NCBI GenBank assembly: GCA_016935715.1
Contig: JAFGQJ010000175.1
Location: 1-7,954 of the forward strand
Direction of reading: 5' to 3'
DNA from: Spirochaetales bacterium
Lineage (GTDB): Bacteria > Spirochaetota > Spirochaetia > SZUA-6 > DRHE01
Length of the DNA stretch: 7,954 nucleotides
In this document: positions 5,868 through 7,954 of the stretch, piece after piece
Numbering within the stretch: the first letter of the stretch is position 1
Layout: each line of letters opens with the position of its first letter
The notes under the pieces: generated by a model
Told to the model about the DNA's origin: nothing
What the model saw: only the letters and a program-made list of their open reading frames with translations
Databases searched by the model: none
Translations under genes and position numbers: made by a program

Positions 5868-6123
5868 CACCGTATTGTTCCTGCTGGGCGCCACCGTGTT
5901 CAACCTGCTGATCATGTTTCTCCTGATCGTGCTCTTTCTCGTCTTGATTTCGGCTGTCTTCCGGGATTCCCTGAATCCGAACGTACTCTCGATCCTCATG
6001 ATCGTGGTGTTCATCGGATCCATCGCCGCCTCGTTCTTCATCTACGGCCGGGTGGTGAAGTGGCTGTCCCGCAAGATCGATATGGATAAGTACTTCATAC
6101 CGCTGTTTCGCAGGAAGAGATAG
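5851..6123 (+). CDS. Small two-helix membrane protein, unknown function
   Basis: I do not recognise this 90-residue protein. It begins with a short basic end (MNKK). Two long hydrophobic stretches follow, at about 8-36 (LFLLGATVFNLLIMFLLIVL...) and 46-66 (VLSILMIVVFIGSIAASFFIY), with a polar RDSLNPN turn between them. The tail is strongly basic (WLSRKIDMDKYFIPLFRRKR) and by the positive-inside rule should be cytoplasmic, making both ends cytoplasmic. There is no lipobox. The ATG at 5851 overlaps the end of lspA by 17 nt in another frame. An AGGGA at 5841-5845 lies within lspA coding sequence, so translation is probably coupled. A link to lipoprotein processing is suggested only by position. 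It is probably real, given the hydrophobic pattern, binding site and snug fit. Confidence 0.8.
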   Translation: MNKKVNTVLFLLGATVFNLLIMFLLIVLFLVLISAVFRDSLNPNVLSILMIVVFIGSIAASFFIYGRVVKWLSRKIDMDKYFIPLFRRKR

Positions 6124-6150
6124 CCGGCCATCGGCTCGATCCGCAGATCG
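6122..6150. terminator. Tandem short hairpins between convergent genes (weak terminator candidate)
   Basis: Two adjacent 5-bp stems fill the 34-bp gap: AGCCG/CGGCT (6122-6136, starting inside the stop codon) and CGATC/GATCG (6137-6150). On the plus strand they are followed by ACGGATTTTA, a run of only four T. This could end transcription of the lspA unit, but it is short and weak. On the minus strand no T-tract follows. Confidence 0.3.
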
Positions 6151-6157
6151 ACGGATT

Positions 6158-7783
6158 TTAGTAGCCGTCGGACATGGAAATATTGACGTCCTTCTTGTAC
6201 AGCTCGCCGTACACGAAGCCGCGGTTTTTGAGGCTGTCCTTGACCGGTTGCGGGAAGGGCATCATGCGCCAAAAGATCCCCCGCACATCCCGCTCCAGTT
6301 TCTGCGTTCCCTGACTCTCTTTGGTGATCCAGAGGATGTAATCCCGGATGAAGTAATCCTTCACATCTCCCCGGAGCCTCTGCTCCTGGAACCACTGGTA
6401 GTAGCGTCCGGTGATTCCCTCCTCCATCCAGTAGTGCTGAGCCCTCTCCTTGGCCACCTGCCAGCGCAGGTCCGCCAGCGCGGAAATCACGGCGACCTCG
6501 ACGTCTTTGGGGAACAGGGGTATGGCCACGCGCCCCCGGCTGGAGGCGCGGTTGTAGCGTTCGAAGGGTTCCCAGCAGATGCCGGTGTCCCCGAAGTTGG
6601 GCAGGAGCAGTACGTGCGGAACGATGCGGCTGGTCTGGCCCTTGAAGGTCCGCTCGAAGACTCCGGGGTCCAGCGATTCCACCTTGGCCATGGCGTTGAT
6701 CACGTTCTCCCGGGTACAGATCTCCCGGATGTTGGGACGGAAGTACTGTTTCATGAGGATGGGGAAATGGTTTCCCTGCCTGCCGACGCACATCTTGGAC
6801 ATCTGCCGCAGGGATTGGAACTCGCTGGTGACGACCCCCCTGTCCACGGAAAGCTCCACACCCTCGGCCTTTTCCCGCAGTTCCTGCAGCTCTTCGTCCA
6901 TGTTTTCCAGGGAGTTGTAGGAGGACTTGATATCCCGGTCCAGGTTGCTCAGATGCCGGAGGATCGTATTCACCTGGCTGATCGCCTCTCTCTGCTCGGG
7001 ACCGAATACGTCCTTCAGGCCTCCGAACTCCGGGCGCGTTCTGTGACGCAGAATCACCTGCACGTGGTTCAGCAGGTTGGATTCCAGCTCATCCAGCTGG
7101 CCGATCTTGTTCTGGAGCAGGGACAGCTCGGCCTGCCGCTGGCCCTGGCGTTTCTCCACGATCTCGACTGTTTTCTGGTCGTCGTCCAGACGGGCTTTTT
7201 TTACCTCGTCGGTAGCCGAAGGTCTGACCGCTCTCTGTGCGACCTTGGTCAGCCATTCATCCTGATAGTGGATAGGCTCGCCTGTCTCGTTCTCGACGAT
7301 GATGCGGCTGATCACGTCCCTCTGTTCTGCGGACAGCAGCGTGGGGGAGAGTATCCCGAAGCGCAGCAGCAGCCGTTTGTAGATCGGCATCTCGGGAGAC
7401 ACCCTGACGGCGACATGCCCGGCCAGCTCCCAGTAGGCGGTTGTAAGGCGGGCGCGATACACGGACCTGTCTTTGGGATCCTTGGCCGTGGCAAATTGGG
7501 TCAGCAGCTGATGCACGCGCCGCCCGGTTTCCCCCTGATCGGACAGAAGGTTCTTGTAGTAGTTTTTGTCTCTGAAATAGGGCTTCGGCTTGCCCTGGAA
7601 AACGGTCTGGATATCGAAGCTTTTCCTGCTCAGGTCGACTTCTTCCGGGCCCTTCTTGTCGATATGGACCTCTTCTTCGAACAGATCGGAGAAGCCGGGT
7701 TTCGGTGCCGGGGTAGTTTCCTGGATACCCATGAGATCAGCGATCTCGGGATCCAACTGACCCGAGGTAAAATCATTCGCCAT
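6158..7783 (-). CDS. Conserved-looking protein of unknown function, 541 aa, with central coiled coil
   Basis: I cannot assign this to a named family; it reminds me of uncharacterised spirochaete proteins. It is hydrophilic, with no signal peptide or membrane helix, so cytoplasmic. The N-terminus (1-65) is acidic and linker-like (DPEIADLMGIQETTPAPKPG). Residues 70-190 look helical and globular. Two heptad-like coiled-coil stretches follow at about 200-245 and 275-312 (LSNLDRDIKSSYNSLENMDEEL). The C-terminal 330-541 is a dense, aromatic-rich domain with GICWEPFERYNRASSRGR (401-418) and HYWMEEGITGRYYQWF (450-465), the parts most likely conserved. I see no HExxH, Walker or other catalytic motif. 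The start is ATG 7783, just 7 nt after the tRNA-Ala 3' end. The frame stays open through the tRNA, but those 22 extra codons are tRNA sequence. No Shine-Dalgarno fits in the gap. Confidence 0.82.
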   Translation of the reverse strand: MANDFTSGQLDPEIADLMGIQETTPAPKPGFSDLFEEEVHIDKKGPEEVDLSRKSFDIQTVFQGKPKPYFRDKNYYKNLLSDQGETGRRVHQLLTQFATAKDPKDRSVYRARLTTAYWELAGHVAVRVSPEMPIYKRLLLRFGILSPTLLSAEQRDVISRIIVENETGEPIHYQDEWLTKVAQRAVRPSATDEVKKARLDDDQKTVEIVEKRQGQRQAELSLLQNKIGQLDELESNLLNHVQVILRHRTRPEFGGLKDVFGPEQREAISQVNTILRHLSNLDRDIKSSYNSLENMDEELQELREKAEGVELSVDRGVVTSEFQSLRQMSKMCVGRQGNHFPILMKQYFRPNIREICTRENVINAMAKVESLDPGVFERTFKGQTSRIVPHVLLLPNFGDTGICWEPFERYNRASSRGRVAIPLFPKDVEVAVISALADLRWQVAKERAQHYWMEEGITGRYYQWFQEQRLRGDVKDYFIRDYILWITKESQGTQKLERDVRGIFWRMMPFPQPVKDSLKNRGFVYGELYKKDVNISMSDGY

Positions 7784-7790
7784 CGGTTTT

Positions 7791-7864
7791 TGGAGGCGAC
7801 GGGAATCGAACCCACGACCTCGTGAATGCCATTCACGCGCTCTAGCCAACTGAGCTACGCCCCC
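7791..7864 (-). tRNA. tRNA-Ala(GGC)
   Basis: The 74-nt cloverleaf is complete. The acceptor GGGGGCG pairs with CGCCTCC. The D-arm is GCTC-AGTTGGCTA-GAGC. The anticodon stem CGTGA/TCACG encloses loop ATGGCAT with anticodon GGC. The T-arm is GTGGG-TTCGATT-CCCGT, and the discriminator is A at 7791. The third acceptor pair is G3:U70, the alanine identity element, which confirms the amino acid independently of the anticodon. It reads GCC/GCU codons. The 3' CCA is not encoded (the sequence continues AAAACC) and must be added by the nucleotidyltransferase. Confidence 0.97.
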
Positions 7865-7879
7865 GAGATGTTACAGTGA

Positions 7880-7909
7880 ATAATAGGATTGCTCGAGGTC
7901 CTTTGTCAA
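7880..7909 (-). promoter_or_regulatory. Strong sigma70-type promoter of tRNA-Ala and the downstream gene
   Basis: On the minus strand a perfect -35 TTGACA (7904-7909) is followed after 18 nt by TATTAT (7880-7885), 5 of 6 to the -10 consensus. Transcription would begin near 7873, about 9 nt before the mature tRNA 5' end. No other promoter is visible for the 541-aa gene, so it probably depends on this one. Confidence 0.85.
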
Positions 7910-7954
7910 TACGGGTCTGCCAGAAGGCGCCCGATCTGCGGCACCGCGGTGCGC

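Noticed and set aside
6248..7825. Long plus-strand open frame (525 codons) antisense to the 541-aa gene
   Set aside because: It has low-complexity, Leu/Gly/Asp/Val-rich composition typical of an antisense shadow of a GC-rich gene. Its last residues (ATGIEPTTS) are the antisense reading of the tRNA T-arm. The opposite strand has sensible protein composition and motifs.
7784..7849. Extension of the 541-aa protein to a 563-codon frame starting inside the tRNA
   Set aside because: The extra residues (REWHSRGRGFDSRR) are translated tRNA sequence, a common mis-annotation. The ATG just after the tRNA is the sensible start.
7941..7952. 12-bp perfect palindrome GCACCGCGGTGC at the right edge
   Set aside because: It could be part of an upstream terminator or operator, but it is cut off by the window edge, has no loop or T-tract, and short GC palindromes are common in this composition.

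Overview
The window reads as a GC-rich bacterial chromosome segment with compact, ordinary gene spacing. A spirochaete is my best guess. The main clue is the signal peptidase II, whose C-terminal half has a spacing between the two catalytic aspartates and a 'RWPxFNxADS' context that I associate with Treponema/Spirochaeta proteins. The 541-residue protein of unknown function also has a spirochaete-like feel to me. Both points are from memory and were not checked against a database. I see no insertion sequence, integrase, CRISPR array, phage gene or antibiotic cluster.

Layout from left to right. At 1-560 (+) is the C-terminal part of a SpoU/TrmH-family RNA 2'-O-methyltransferase, cut by the left edge. 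It converges on, and overlaps tail-to-tail by 92 bp, a small unrecognised gene at 469-783 (-). An imperfect inverted repeat lies in and just before this overlap. From 4528 down to 920 the minus strand carries four genes. The first is a two-domain signalling protein, a histidine-kinase-like ATPase fold fused to HDOD. It is followed 37 nt later by an MFS transporter, then by a redox pair: a small glutaredoxin and an OsmC-family protein 26 nt apart with near-identical ribosome binding sites.

At 4557-6123 (+) is a three-gene unit: a Nif3-like dinuclear-metal protein, lspA with a TTG start, and a 90-residue two-helix membrane protein whose start overlaps lspA by 17 nt. It is driven by a good sigma70-type promoter (4520-4548) placed so close to the Nif3 ATG that the message is probably leaderless. 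The HDOD gene and this operon are divergent, and their start regions overlap. At the right end, on the minus strand, a strong promoter (7880-7909) drives tRNA-Ala(GGC), which is followed after only 7 nt by the 541-residue protein of unknown function.

Functionally the window mixes core housekeeping (RNA methylation, lipoprotein maturation, tRNA-Ala) with stress/redox genes (glutaredoxin, OsmC), an efflux-type transporter and one signalling protein. Nothing here is clearly a new defence or mobile system. The points most worth following are the HATPase-HDOD fusion with an eroded nucleotide site, the tRNA-coupled unknown protein without a Shine-Dalgarno, the leaderless Nif3 start, and the overlapping gene tails with their inverted repeat. 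There is no gene-free stretch over 300 bases; the longest is 784-919.
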